A stretch of 64,000 nucleotides of DNA from Deltaproteobacteria bacterium. GTDB lineage: Bacteria; Acidobacteriota; Thermoanaerobaculia; Multivoradales; JAHZIX01. Shown in pieces: positions 32,879 to 40,976 of this stretch (its first letter is position 1; every line of letters begins with the position of its first letter). The position numbers and the translations under genes were made by a program. Location: the NCBI GenBank assembly GCA_022601195.1, contig JAHZIX010000023.1, positions 124,001-188,000 of the forward strand. The letters are read 5' to 3'. A model generated the notes under the pieces. That model was given only the letters and a program-made list of their open reading frames with translations. It ran no database searches and was not told the DNA's origin.

Positions 32879-33949
32879 ATGATGCAGGAAGATTCGCTGG
32901 CTCCCCTGTCGGAGAAGGCTCTTTACGACCCCTCCGAGCTAGATGACGCCGAAGGGGTCCATCTATTGGTGTCACTCCCCGCCCTCAATGAAGAGATGAC
33001 GATCGATTCAGTGATCCGGGCGATTCCCCGAGCCATTCCCGGAGTGCGCCAGGTAGACGTCTTGGTGATCGACGATGGTAGTACCGACGGGACATCTCGG
33101 CTGGCTCGTGAGGCGGGAGCCAAAGTCATTCGTCACTCGGCCCCACGGGGTGTGGGGTTTGCTTTCCACCGAGCCTTGGCCCACGCCATTGAGATTGGCG
33201 CAGATCTCGTTGTGAGTATCGACGCCGATGGACAGTTCGACGCTCTCGACATTCCTAAGCTGGTTCGGCCCGTGCTCCAGGGAGAAGCCGACTTCGTCAC
33301 CGCTTCCCGGTTCAAAGATCCCAAATTGGTCCCGGTGATGCCTCGGGCCAAGCTTTGGGGTAACCGGATGATGAGCCGCCTCGTCTCCAAACTGACTGGA
33401 GAGCGGTTCTTTGATGTTTCCTGCGGCATGCGCTGCTACAGCCGAAAGGCGCTCCTGCAACTTCATCTGCTGGGGCGGTTTACCTACACCCAGGAAGTTT
33501 TTCTGAACCTTGCCTTCAAGAATCTGCGGATTGTAGAAGTGCCGGTGTCCGTGAAGGGAGAAAGAAGTTTCGGGGAGAGCCGGGTAGCTAGCAACCTCTT
33601 TCGCTATGCGTGGCAGACTTCGCAGATCATTTTTCGTTGCTACCGGGACTACCACCCGCTACGGTTCTTCGGTTCCATGGCGCTGGCGTTGCTTTTGCCC
33701 GCTATGGGTCTCGGGGGATTCCTGGTCTTTCACTATTTCCAGACGGGAGGGTTTTCTCCCTACAAGTGGACAGGGTTTGCCTCTGCCGCCCTGCTCCTGG
33801 TCGCGATGTTGATCGCTCACGTTGCCGTCATAGGGGACATGTTGAATCGCCACCGGGTCTACCTCGAAGAAGTACTCTATCGGCAACGACGACAGCCCCA
33901 GGATGGGGAGCATCGACGGATCTCAGCAAGAGCGTCCGGTCAGCAATGA
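32879..33949 (+). CDS. Family 2 glycosyltransferase, DPM1/GtrB-like
   Basis: GT-A fold with VSLPALNEEMTIDSVIRAI, VLVIDDGSTDGTSRLA and the metal-binding VVSIDADGQFD, SRFKD, then two C-terminal membrane helices (FGSMALALLLPAMGLGGFLVFHYF and FASAALLLVAMLIAHVAVIG). Such enzymes attach a hexose to polyprenyl phosphate. First of a seven-gene chain; its TGA overlaps the next ATG. Confidence 0.92.
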   Translation: MMQEDSLAPLSEKALYDPSELDDAEGVHLLVSLPALNEEMTIDSVIRAIPRAIPGVRQVDVLVIDDGSTDGTSRLAREAGAKVIRHSAPRGVGFAFHRALAHAIEIGADLVVSIDADGQFDALDIPKLVRPVLQGEADFVTASRFKDPKLVPVMPRAKLWGNRMMSRLVSKLTGERFFDVSCGMRCYSRKALLQLHLLGRFTYTQEVFLNLAFKNLRIVEVPVSVKGERSFGESRVASNLFRYAWQTSQIIFRCYRDYHPLRFFGSMALALLLPAMGLGGFLVFHYFQTGGFSPYKWTGFASAALLLVAMLIAHVAVIGDMLNRHRVYLEEVLYRQRRQPQDGEHRRISARASGQQ

Positions 33950-35214
33950 GAATTCTGGTCAGTACCAGCACGTTTCCGCTGCAACAGAACGATAGCCTGC
34001 CGAGATTCGTCTTCGACCTGGCCGTTGGTCTAAGTGCCGGCGGCGAAGTGACGGCGTTGGTGCCGGGGGCTGCCGGCTATCCTCAGCGGGAGCGCATGGG
34101 GGTTGTGGACGTAGAGCGGTTCACCTATTTTCTGCCTCGTCGCCTCCAGGCTCTCGCCTACGGGCACGGCATGAGGGACAATTTTCGAGGCTCCTGGGCG
34201 GCCAAGCTACAGCCGCTGCCGTTCCTTCTTGCTCAGGCTTTGGCAACCCGTTCGGTGGTGCGGTCCAAGGGGGTGACGGTCGTCAACTCCCACTGGTTGG
34301 TCCCGCAAGGCCTCAGTACGGCACTGGCGAGGGGGCGGCAGGAATCCTTCCACCACATTCTCAGTGTTCATGCGGCAGACGTCTACCTGCTGCGAAAACT
34401 TCCTTTTGGTCGTGCTCTGGCTCGGTTTGTATTGTCGCGAACGGACGTCGTCTTTGCCGACGGTAGCCATGTACGGGACAGCCTGGACGAGCTCATCGGC
34501 CGTCCCTCGGGAGCCCAGCTGCAGCCGAATGGAGTGTGGGTAGATGTCTTTCGGGGCCACCAGGACATGGAGCCGGTGGAGGTTCCCTTCAAGGAGGGAT
34601 ACCTTCTTTTCTTCGGCCGATTTGCCGAGAAGAAGGGGATTACCTATCTACTGAAGGCGCTTCCTCGGGTGCGCGAGAAATACCCTGGGCTCGGTTTGTT
34701 CTTGATCGGCTATGGAGCTTTGGAGAGCCAGATTCGGGAAGAAGTGGCAAGCCTTGGAGTTGCCGACCGAGTTCACTTTCTCGGTCGCCAGCCCCACAGT
34801 GAGATCGTTCGGTACCTGAAGGCCTGCCGGGCCGCCGTCATCCCTTCGATCATAGATCAGCATGGCGAGACGGAAGGTATGCCCACGGTGGTGCTAGAGG
34901 CGATGGCCTCGGGGACCCGGGTCATCGGTACGGCTGTGGACGGCATCCCCGACGTCCTACGGCACCAGGACAACGGTTGGCTGTGCCGCGAAAAAGACGC
35001 AGAAGACTTGGCCGAGAAAATCATCATGGCCCTAGAGGATCCCCGGGCAGACACCATCGTCGAGTCGGCTCTGGCCACCGCGGACCGATTCGACTGGAGC
35101 TGCGTCGCCGGTCGTTATGTCGAGACGATTCGAGGTCTCGAAGCAGGTCGATCTGCCGTTGCTAGAGACAATGCTAGAGACGAGCGGCGAAGCCAGATCG
35201 AAGCGGATGAGTAA
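33946..35214 (+). CDS. Family 4 glycosyltransferase
   Basis: The start is the ATG at 33946 (MRILVSTSTFPLQQNDSLPRFV), overlapping the GT2 stop; the upstream part of the ORF-track entry is a shadow of GT2. Of 422 residues the C-terminal half is the GT-B Glycos_transf_1 domain: LLFFGRFAEKKGITYLLKAL, LFLIGYGALESQI, VHFLGRQPHSEIVRYLK, and the nucleotide-sugar E-x7-E region GETEGMPTVVLEAMASGTRVIG. A retaining transferase that builds the cytoplasmic glycan repeat. Confidence 0.92.
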   Translation: MRILVSTSTFPLQQNDSLPRFVFDLAVGLSAGGEVTALVPGAAGYPQRERMGVVDVERFTYFLPRRLQALAYGHGMRDNFRGSWAAKLQPLPFLLAQALATRSVVRSKGVTVVNSHWLVPQGLSTALARGRQESFHHILSVHAADVYLLRKLPFGRALARFVLSRTDVVFADGSHVRDSLDELIGRPSGAQLQPNGVWVDVFRGHQDMEPVEVPFKEGYLLFFGRFAEKKGITYLLKALPRVREKYPGLGLFLIGYGALESQIREEVASLGVADRVHFLGRQPHSEIVRYLKACRAAVIPSIIDQHGETEGMPTVVLEAMASGTRVIGTAVDGIPDVLRHQDNGWLCREKDAEDLAEKIIMALEDPRADTIVESALATADRFDWSCVAGRYVETIRGLEAGRSAVARDNARDERRSQIEADE

Positions 35215-35969
35215 TGTCGGTTCTAGGTGTTCTCAGACGTAAGCGGCGATGGATCAATGACAGATTGACCCAGGCAGGCCAGGCTCATACTTTCTCTCTC
35301 CCCAACTTCTTACTCCACCGCCTCACTTTGCAGTTCATCGCGGAGTATTCCTCCGGCCGATGTCTGGATGCGGGGTCGGGTCGCTCGCCCTGGAAACAGG
35401 AGCTCGTCAAGCGAGGCTTCGAAGTCATCAGTATCGATGTCGAGGATAGAGCTGGAGAAGTCGACATCGTTACCGACATTCAGGATATGCCGGAGATCGA
35501 GGATAGCTCCATGGGAACCGTACTCTGCACACAGGTCCTGGAACATGTGCCTCGTCCATGGGAGGCAGCAGGAGAGGTTTCACGGGTATTACAGGTTGGC
35601 GGTGTCCTGATCGGCTCCGTGCCCCATCTCTCCATGCTTCACGAAGAGCCTCACGACTACTATCGCTACACCCGCTATGGCCTAACAGCGCTGTTCGAAG
35701 CCAAAGGGCTGAAGATTCTGCAGATGAGGGAGTGCGGAGGGCTGCTCAGTTTCCTGGGACACACACTGAGCTTCATCCTACTCTGTCCCTTCGCGGGGGT
35801 GCCGGGTTTGTGGCAACTGGCTCACGGTGCGAACTACTTGTTTCTGGTCCGAGCCCTAGCTTTCTTGGATCGCTTTCTAGGGGCATCTCGAGTGTTTCCC
35901 TGCAACTATGTTTTTGTTGCTGAGAAACAATCCCTGGAAACGTCACCGGATACGGGTGTCGAAACATGA
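35214..35969 (+). CDS. SAM-dependent methyltransferase, class I
   Basis: Rossmann-type motifs GRCLDAGSGRSPWKQEL (motif I), VISIDVED (post I), MGTVLCTQVLEHVPRPWEAAGEVSRVLQVGGVLIGSVPH (motifs IV to VI). The C-terminal 70 residues are hydrophobic (LLSFLGHTLSFILLCPFAG). Likely modifies a sugar or lipid-linked intermediate of this glycan locus. The start shares its A with the previous stop and the end overlaps the next start (ATGA). Confidence 0.87.
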   Translation: MSVLGVLRRKRRWINDRLTQAGQAHTFSLPNFLLHRLTLQFIAEYSSGRCLDAGSGRSPWKQELVKRGFEVISIDVEDRAGEVDIVTDIQDMPEIEDSSMGTVLCTQVLEHVPRPWEAAGEVSRVLQVGGVLIGSVPHLSMLHEEPHDYYRYTRYGLTALFEAKGLKILQMRECGGLLSFLGHTLSFILLCPFAGVPGLWQLAHGANYLFLVRALAFLDRFLGASRVFPCNYVFVAEKQSLETSPDTGVET

Positions 35970-37111
35970 AGGTGCTTCATGTCGTTTCCTATTTTCCTCC
36001 CGATCGAATCGGAGGGGTAGGAGAAGTCGTAGCCCACCTCCATAGGGGGCTACTTGCCGGAGGGCATGAATCCACCGTCATAACCAGCGGTACGAGTCGT
36101 GACGATGCCTCCGTACTGCGGGTAGCTCGAACTCCTCTGCGTTTTCTCCTCGCCTTGCCTCGTTATGTCAAGGAAGCTCGGAAAGCAGACCTGGTGCATT
36201 GTCATCATGGGGATGCTCTAGGCTTGCTGTGGGCATTGCGAATGACTGGTCATCGAATTCCCGTGCTCGCCACCTTCCATGTGGGCCATAGCGGTATGGC
36301 TCAGTCGTTTCGTCCCTATTGGGTAGGAGGTAGAAGGTTCGGTCGGGATTTCGCTAGTTGGAAGTATCGCAATCTGGTGGCTCGTCTCCTCGGTGTCATG
36401 GACCGTTTCATGCTTCGAGGTTCCACTGGAAACAGTTTCATCTCTCGAAGCTCAGCCGTGGATAACCTCGGGCAGAGGAAGGCCCGAGAAGCGACCGTTA
36501 TCTACAATGCCCTTCCGCCCCTGCCTTCACGGCTGCCGGATCCTCAAGACGAGTTTACGGAGTTACTCTTCGTTGGAACGAATAGCCACCGGAAACGAGT
36601 CAACTGCCTTCCGTTTGTCCTTCAGGAGGTTCGCAAGAAGATTCCCCAGGCTAGATTGAGAATCGTTGGGTTCGATTTAGCTGGGGCGCAGGAGCTGTCT
36701 AGCTTGTTTCGAGAGTTGAACCTAATGGAAGCCGTAGTCGCTGAGGGAAAGGTCCTCTCCAGTGAGCTGCATCGCTTTTACTGCAAGTCTGGAGTTCTAC
36801 TGGTACCGTCCGCCTACGAGGGGCTACCCATGGTGATTCTGGAGGCTTTTCAGTGCGGTCTTCCCTGCGTAGCGACCCGAGTTAGTGGTCACCCGGAGGT
36901 GATCGATGAAGGCGAAACAGGTTTTCTGGTAGGGCTTGACGACCCGGTAGAAATGGCGGAGAAGGCGTTGGCTATTTTGACGGAGCCCAGCCTCGGTGAG
37001 AGGTTTTCAGGGTTAGCTGGAGAGGTCATTGCGGAGCGATTCGGTTTGGATAGGCAGCTCAGCGAATACCTACGCCTCTATGAAGGGCTTTTGGAGAGGC
37101 AAGGGGGCTAG
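35966..37111 (+). CDS. Family 4 glycosyltransferase
   Basis: N-terminal MKVLHVVSYFPPDRIGGVGEVVAHLHRGLLAGGHE is the GT4 opening; the C-terminal half has FVGTNSHRKRVNCLPFVLQEV, RLRIVGFDLAGAQELSSLF and VLLVPSAYEGLPMVILEAFQCGLPCVATRVSGHPEVID with the conserved E-x7-E. Length 381 is normal. Cytoplasmic glycan assembly. One base separates it from the radical SAM start. Confidence 0.92.
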   Translation: MKVLHVVSYFPPDRIGGVGEVVAHLHRGLLAGGHESTVITSGTSRDDASVLRVARTPLRFLLALPRYVKEARKADLVHCHHGDALGLLWALRMTGHRIPVLATFHVGHSGMAQSFRPYWVGGRRFGRDFASWKYRNLVARLLGVMDRFMLRGSTGNSFISRSSAVDNLGQRKAREATVIYNALPPLPSRLPDPQDEFTELLFVGTNSHRKRVNCLPFVLQEVRKKIPQARLRIVGFDLAGAQELSSLFRELNLMEAVVAEGKVLSSELHRFYCKSGVLLVPSAYEGLPMVILEAFQCGLPCVATRVSGHPEVIDEGETGFLVGLDDPVEMAEKALAILTEPSLGERFSGLAGEVIAERFGLDRQLSEYLRLYEGLLERQGG

Positions 37112-37112
37112 G

Positions 37113-38168
37113 ATGAGAAACCTTGCGTTGACTGGCTTCAGGTATTGGCGTGCCGATCGCAAGCTGGGCTTACCCCTCCAAGTCGGGTTTGCAGTCAACA
37201 ATAGCTGCAATACTTTTTGCGAGATGTGCAATATCTGGAAGGTGAAGCCGAAGCGGAAGCTATCTATCGACCAGATGAGGCAAGTGTTTGGTCATCGCCT
37301 GTTTCGGCACTGCATCACGATCAGCCTGACCGGGGGGGAGCCGACCCTTCGGAATGACTTTTCTCAGATCCCCGTGGCGTTGGCGGATGTCATGCCGAGC
37401 CTGTCTCAGATCAATCTGACGAGCAATGGGTTTTCCACCGACAAGATCGTCGCAGATCTTGAGAGCTTCCTTCCTGAGTTGAGGTCTCGAGGAGTTGGTT
37501 TTTCGGTCAATCTATCCATGGATGGAGTCGGTGAAGTGCACAACTCGATTCGTGGCAATGATCGTGCCTTCGAGCGTTTGGAACAAACGGTAGAGAGGTT
37601 GCAGGACTTGCGACGTCGGCTTCCTTTTCATCTCGTTTTGGCAACCACGCTGACTCGCAATAACTTGTCGGATGCGATGAATGTTCTCGGTTGGGCCAAG
37701 GAGCGAGATCTTTACGTCATCTTTCGAAATGCTTCTGCGATCAATCGGACCCACAACTCTGACGACTTCGAGTCCTTCGCCCTTCAGCCCAAGGAGATGG
37801 AAGCAGCCCAGAGTTTCTATCAGCACTTGTTGGAGAAGTACGATCGGTCCCGGGCTCGCTCTACTTACTATCGAATGCTTCTCGAGATGATGCAGGGCGC
37901 TCGCCGTAGCATTCCATGTCTCTACCGAAAGGCCGGGTTGTTTGTCGATCACCGTGGCGACATGTACGTCTGTACAGTCCATAGTCGCAAGGTGGGGAAT
38001 GCTCTCGAGGAAGATCCAGAGGAAGTTTTTTTCGGCTCCGCGGACCACCGAACTGAGTTGGCGTGCGGAGATTGTCGAAAGTGCTCTCACGACGTCTCTC
38101 TCTTCCTCTCTCCTCTCTCTCAGGTTGTGGACCGAGCGCGTTCCATGCTGACCCAGATCCGGCGATGA
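37113..38168 (+). CDS. Radical SAM protein of the glycan locus
   Basis: The CNTFCEMC motif (Cys 32, 36, 39) binds the 4Fe-4S cluster, followed by SLTGGEPTLR, INLTSNGFST and LSMDGVGEVHNSIRG. The C-terminal part holds further cysteines (CLYRKAGLFVDHRGDMYVCTVH and ACGDCRKC), like the SPASM/Twitch extensions that bind auxiliary clusters. The start is the ATG at 37113, not the in-frame one inside the GT gene. Substrate unknown; the setting favours a sugar or lipid carrier, but a peptide cannot be excluded. Confidence 0.88.
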   Translation: MRNLALTGFRYWRADRKLGLPLQVGFAVNNSCNTFCEMCNIWKVKPKRKLSIDQMRQVFGHRLFRHCITISLTGGEPTLRNDFSQIPVALADVMPSLSQINLTSNGFSTDKIVADLESFLPELRSRGVGFSVNLSMDGVGEVHNSIRGNDRAFERLEQTVERLQDLRRRLPFHLVLATTLTRNNLSDAMNVLGWAKERDLYVIFRNASAINRTHNSDDFESFALQPKEMEAAQSFYQHLLEKYDRSRARSTYYRMLLEMMQGARRSIPCLYRKAGLFVDHRGDMYVCTVHSRKVGNALEEDPEEVFFGSADHRTELACGDCRKCSHDVSLFLSPLSQVVDRARSMLTQIRR

Positions 38169-39436
38169 GTCGATTTGCCTTCTTCTCGGAGCTGGTCTCC
38201 AGCTTTCTGTTAATGCCCCTCGCGTGGGTCTGTGCCGGGGTTTGGCGAAGGTTTGCTGTTCACCGTCGGCCGATCGTTTTTCAGGGCTGGCTCGGTTCGG
38301 AAACCGTGGGCGATGTCGCCATTCTTGGTCAGGTCTTGCGGGAGTGGAGTCTGATCTTCCCGAAGAGAAGACAAATTGTAGTGAGCTTCCGTCCGGAGAT
38401 TTCCAGACGCAGCCTCGAGGAACTGAATTGCCAAGATGTCTCCGTAGTAGCTGCCGGGCTCTTGGGATCCTGGTATCAGCTCGTTTCCGAGGTTCTGGTC
38501 TTTTCCGGAGGTCCACTCATGGAGAGCAAAGCGATGCCTCTGTGGGCTTGGCGAGCGGGCTTAGCCCGTTTGGCGGGTAGCAAAGTGGTGGTGCATGGTT
38601 GCGGGATCGGCCCGGTGCGGAGCCGGTGGGTTCGGAAGAGCATTCACACCTTGTTGGGTTCATGCCGGGAGATCATTCTTCGAGATGCCGAGTCGCTCCA
38701 AGAGGTTCCCCCCGGGCTCCGCCCATGGGTCAGCTTCGATCCAGCCTTTGACTACGTGCGTCGATGGAGGTCGCAATCTGAACAACGGCTCTCTAGTTCA
38801 CAGCGTCGAGTCGCACTTTTTCTGCGCTACCCGCCTCGGTCGTATCTAGACCTAGGCGTGCAGGAGTGGAAGAGTGCTTGCGAGCAGTTCGTGAGTCTGC
38901 TGGCCGCTACCCTTGATGAGCTTGGCGAAGAGATGGACTTGGAGTGGATCGGCCTGGTCATGCATGGAGATTTCCTAGAAAGCAACGACCATGAACTTTA
39001 CCAGGCGGTGAAAGGGCAGATGGGGTTTCCGGACCGCCTGAAGGTGAGGTCGGGACACCACGATCTACCTTATGTTCTCGAAGAGTTGGAAGCGTCCCGA
39101 GCCGCCCTGACCGTGCGCTTTCACGGGATGATTTTCAGTCTTGCTCGGGGGAAACCCCTCGTGGCCATTGACTACACGGTGCCTCGAGGCAAGGTTTCTG
39201 CTGCCGCCAAGGAATGTGGTGCTTTGCACCGGGTGGTTCCTTGGCAGGACCTGAATTCGAAGACCCTCCCGGAGAGGCTCAAGGCAGCCATTCAGGAAGG
39301 GGAGAGTCAGCCCCAGACAGCTGCGCTCCTAGGCGATCCAGAAAGCCTTCGTCTGGCTCGGTGTGCTCACCTCAGGGGGTCCGTGCCAGGCCAAGAGGAG
39401 GGAGGGGGAGCCTCGAATGACCGACCTACCTCGTAG
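38165..39436 (+). CDS. Polysaccharide pyruvyl transferase family protein
   Basis: The start is the ATG at 38165, overlapping the radical SAM stop. After a hydrophobic N terminus (FAFFSELVSSFLLMPLAWVCAGVW) it shows PST-family features: FQGWLGSETVGDVAILGQVL, VFSGGPLMESK, VVHGCGIGPVRS, REIILRDAESLQ, and near the end ALTVRFHGMIFSLARGKPLVAIDY. These enzymes (CsaB/WcaK group) add ketal pyruvate or related groups to sugars. It overlaps the flippase gene by 20 bases. Confidence 0.87.
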   Translation: MSRFAFFSELVSSFLLMPLAWVCAGVWRRFAVHRRPIVFQGWLGSETVGDVAILGQVLREWSLIFPKRRQIVVSFRPEISRRSLEELNCQDVSVVAAGLLGSWYQLVSEVLVFSGGPLMESKAMPLWAWRAGLARLAGSKVVVHGCGIGPVRSRWVRKSIHTLLGSCREIILRDAESLQEVPPGLRPWVSFDPAFDYVRRWRSQSEQRLSSSQRRVALFLRYPPRSYLDLGVQEWKSACEQFVSLLAATLDELGEEMDLEWIGLVMHGDFLESNDHELYQAVKGQMGFPDRLKVRSGHHDLPYVLEELEASRAALTVRFHGMIFSLARGKPLVAIDYTVPRGKVSAAAKECGALHRVVPWQDLNSKTLPERLKAAIQEGESQPQTAALLGDPESLRLARCAHLRGSVPGQEEGGGASNDRPTS

Positions 39437-40976
39437 TGATGGCAACGGGATTGCCGCTACGAGAGACAGTGCTACTAGGGAAAACGGTGCCACTGGAAGA
39501 GACAGTGCCGCTCAACGAGGCCTTCAAGATGTTCTGAGAATGGCTTCCGGTAGAGCTGCGACCCAGGGAGTACTGATCCTCAGCGCCCTGGTCATCCCTC
39601 GTACCCTTGGGGCCGCGGGCTATGGCCAGTTCCTGGCTGCCATGGCCGTGCTGGCCATTCTTCAGGAGGTCTCTTCTTTTGGCTTGCCACTGGTCGAGAT
39701 GCGTTTTCTCGCACCCCTGTACCGCGGAGCAGAGAACGCTACTCAGCGCCACAAAGCAACGGCCTTAGGATCGGCTATCTGGTCTCTTCGTGTCACCCTG
39801 GGATGGCTGGCCGCGGTTCTTGCGGTCTTTTGGTTCGCTCGTTCGGAGCAGCTTCGCCTAGCAGCCTGGGTCGTCGTGGCCCTGGGAGTGCTGGCAGTGT
39901 TGCGCTTTTCCTATGAGGCGACTCGGAGTCTGTTTCTTCCCTTGGGACTCATTGGGCACCTGGTGACCTTTGACTTCGTCCGCGCCGTTGGGACCCTTGT
40001 TGCTGTTCTTTGCGCCTTTCCCTTTTTCGGTATATCCGGGGTCTTCGTGACTTTGGTCGGTCTCTATGCCCTTTTATTCGTGGCCTGCGTTGCCTGGCTG
40101 TCGAAGAGAGCTCCCATGGCTAGGCCAACGGTTCGATGGTCGCCTTTGGCACCCTATCTTTCCTATGGAGCCTGGTCTTTCGTCGGGACTCTTTCGGAGA
40201 TGGTCCAAAACCAATTCTCTGTCTATGCACTTGCCGCTTGGGGGAGTTTGGAGCAAGCTGGGTATCTCGGCTTGTCGATCCAGGTGTTCGGTTTGTTTCG
40301 CTTGTTGGTGCTGTCGGCTCGGAACAGCCTCATGCCGATCCTTGCGGAGCTGGAGGAAAATGGTGAGGTCGCCAGGGTTAGGCAGTGGGGTGGGCTCATG
40401 TTGAGAGTCTCCGCTGCCCTTTCCTGCCTAGCGGTGGTCTCCTGGGCTCTCGTTGGGGAGGTCGTAGTCCAGGGTCTGCTGAAGGATTCGTTCTTACCGG
40501 TCTACCCTTTGATAGCGATCATTCTCTTGGGGGCGCTTTTCTACGCTGGCGGGACAGTGCTCAGTGGCCTGCTTTACATTTATCGTCGCCAGACTTCGGC
40601 TTCTCTGGTTTCGGTTGTCTACGCTTTGGCAACGATCGGTGGTCTTGTGATTGCGTTTCGGGGTCCTGCCTCCGAAGTCGCGCAGCAAATCGCTTGGGCG
40701 TATGCCGTCGCCGCGGTCATCTTTTTCGTCCTGAATTATTTGGCGCTGGGAATTCGCTGCCGCCTCTGGCTGCCTTTTCGCCGGTTCTTTTTTCTAACTC
40801 TTCCGGCCTTAGCAGTGTGGCCAGCATTGACCTGGCAAGGGACGGTAGGGGAGCGTTTTGCCGCTCTGGCGCTGTTTCTCGCCCTGTACTGCCTTGTGGC
40901 CGTCGTCGGTAAGTTGTTGCCGCTGGAGGAGCTGCGAAGAATCTTCCACCTCGTGCGCCGCAGGAATCCGGGCTAA
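39417..40976 (+). CDS. Polysaccharide flippase (Wzx/MATE-like)
   Basis: The start is the ATG at 39417 after GGAGGGGGAG. A short Thr/Asp/Ala-rich N terminus with near-repeats (RDSATRENGATGRDSA) precedes about twelve to fourteen helices. The opening VIPRTLGAAGYGQFLAAMAVLAILQEVSSFGLPL is typical of Wzx O-unit flippases. It would move the finished lipid-linked repeat unit to the periplasmic face. No Wzy polymerase is evident in the window. The stop codon interlocks with that of the convergent sulfatase. Confidence 0.88.
   Translation: MTDLPRSDGNGIAATRDSATRENGATGRDSAAQRGLQDVLRMASGRAATQGVLILSALVIPRTLGAAGYGQFLAAMAVLAILQEVSSFGLPLVEMRFLAPLYRGAENATQRHKATALGSAIWSLRVTLGWLAAVLAVFWFARSEQLRLAAWVVVALGVLAVLRFSYEATRSLFLPLGLIGHLVTFDFVRAVGTLVAVLCAFPFFGISGVFVTLVGLYALLFVACVAWLSKRAPMARPTVRWSPLAPYLSYGAWSFVGTLSEMVQNQFSVYALAAWGSLEQAGYLGLSIQVFGLFRLLVLSARNSLMPILAELEENGEVARVRQWGGLMLRVSAALSCLAVVSWALVGEVVVQGLLKDSFLPVYPLIAIILLGALFYAGGTVLSGLLYIYRRQTSASLVSVVYALATIGGLVIAFRGPASEVAQQIAWAYAVAAVIFFVLNYLALGIRCRLWLPFRRFFFLTLPALAVWPALTWQGTVGERFAALALFLALYCLVAVVGKLLPLEELRRIFHLVRRRNPG

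Noticed and set aside
37512-38516. 334-residue minus-strand ORF
   Set aside because: Antisense to the radical SAM and pyruvyl transferase genes, both well supported.
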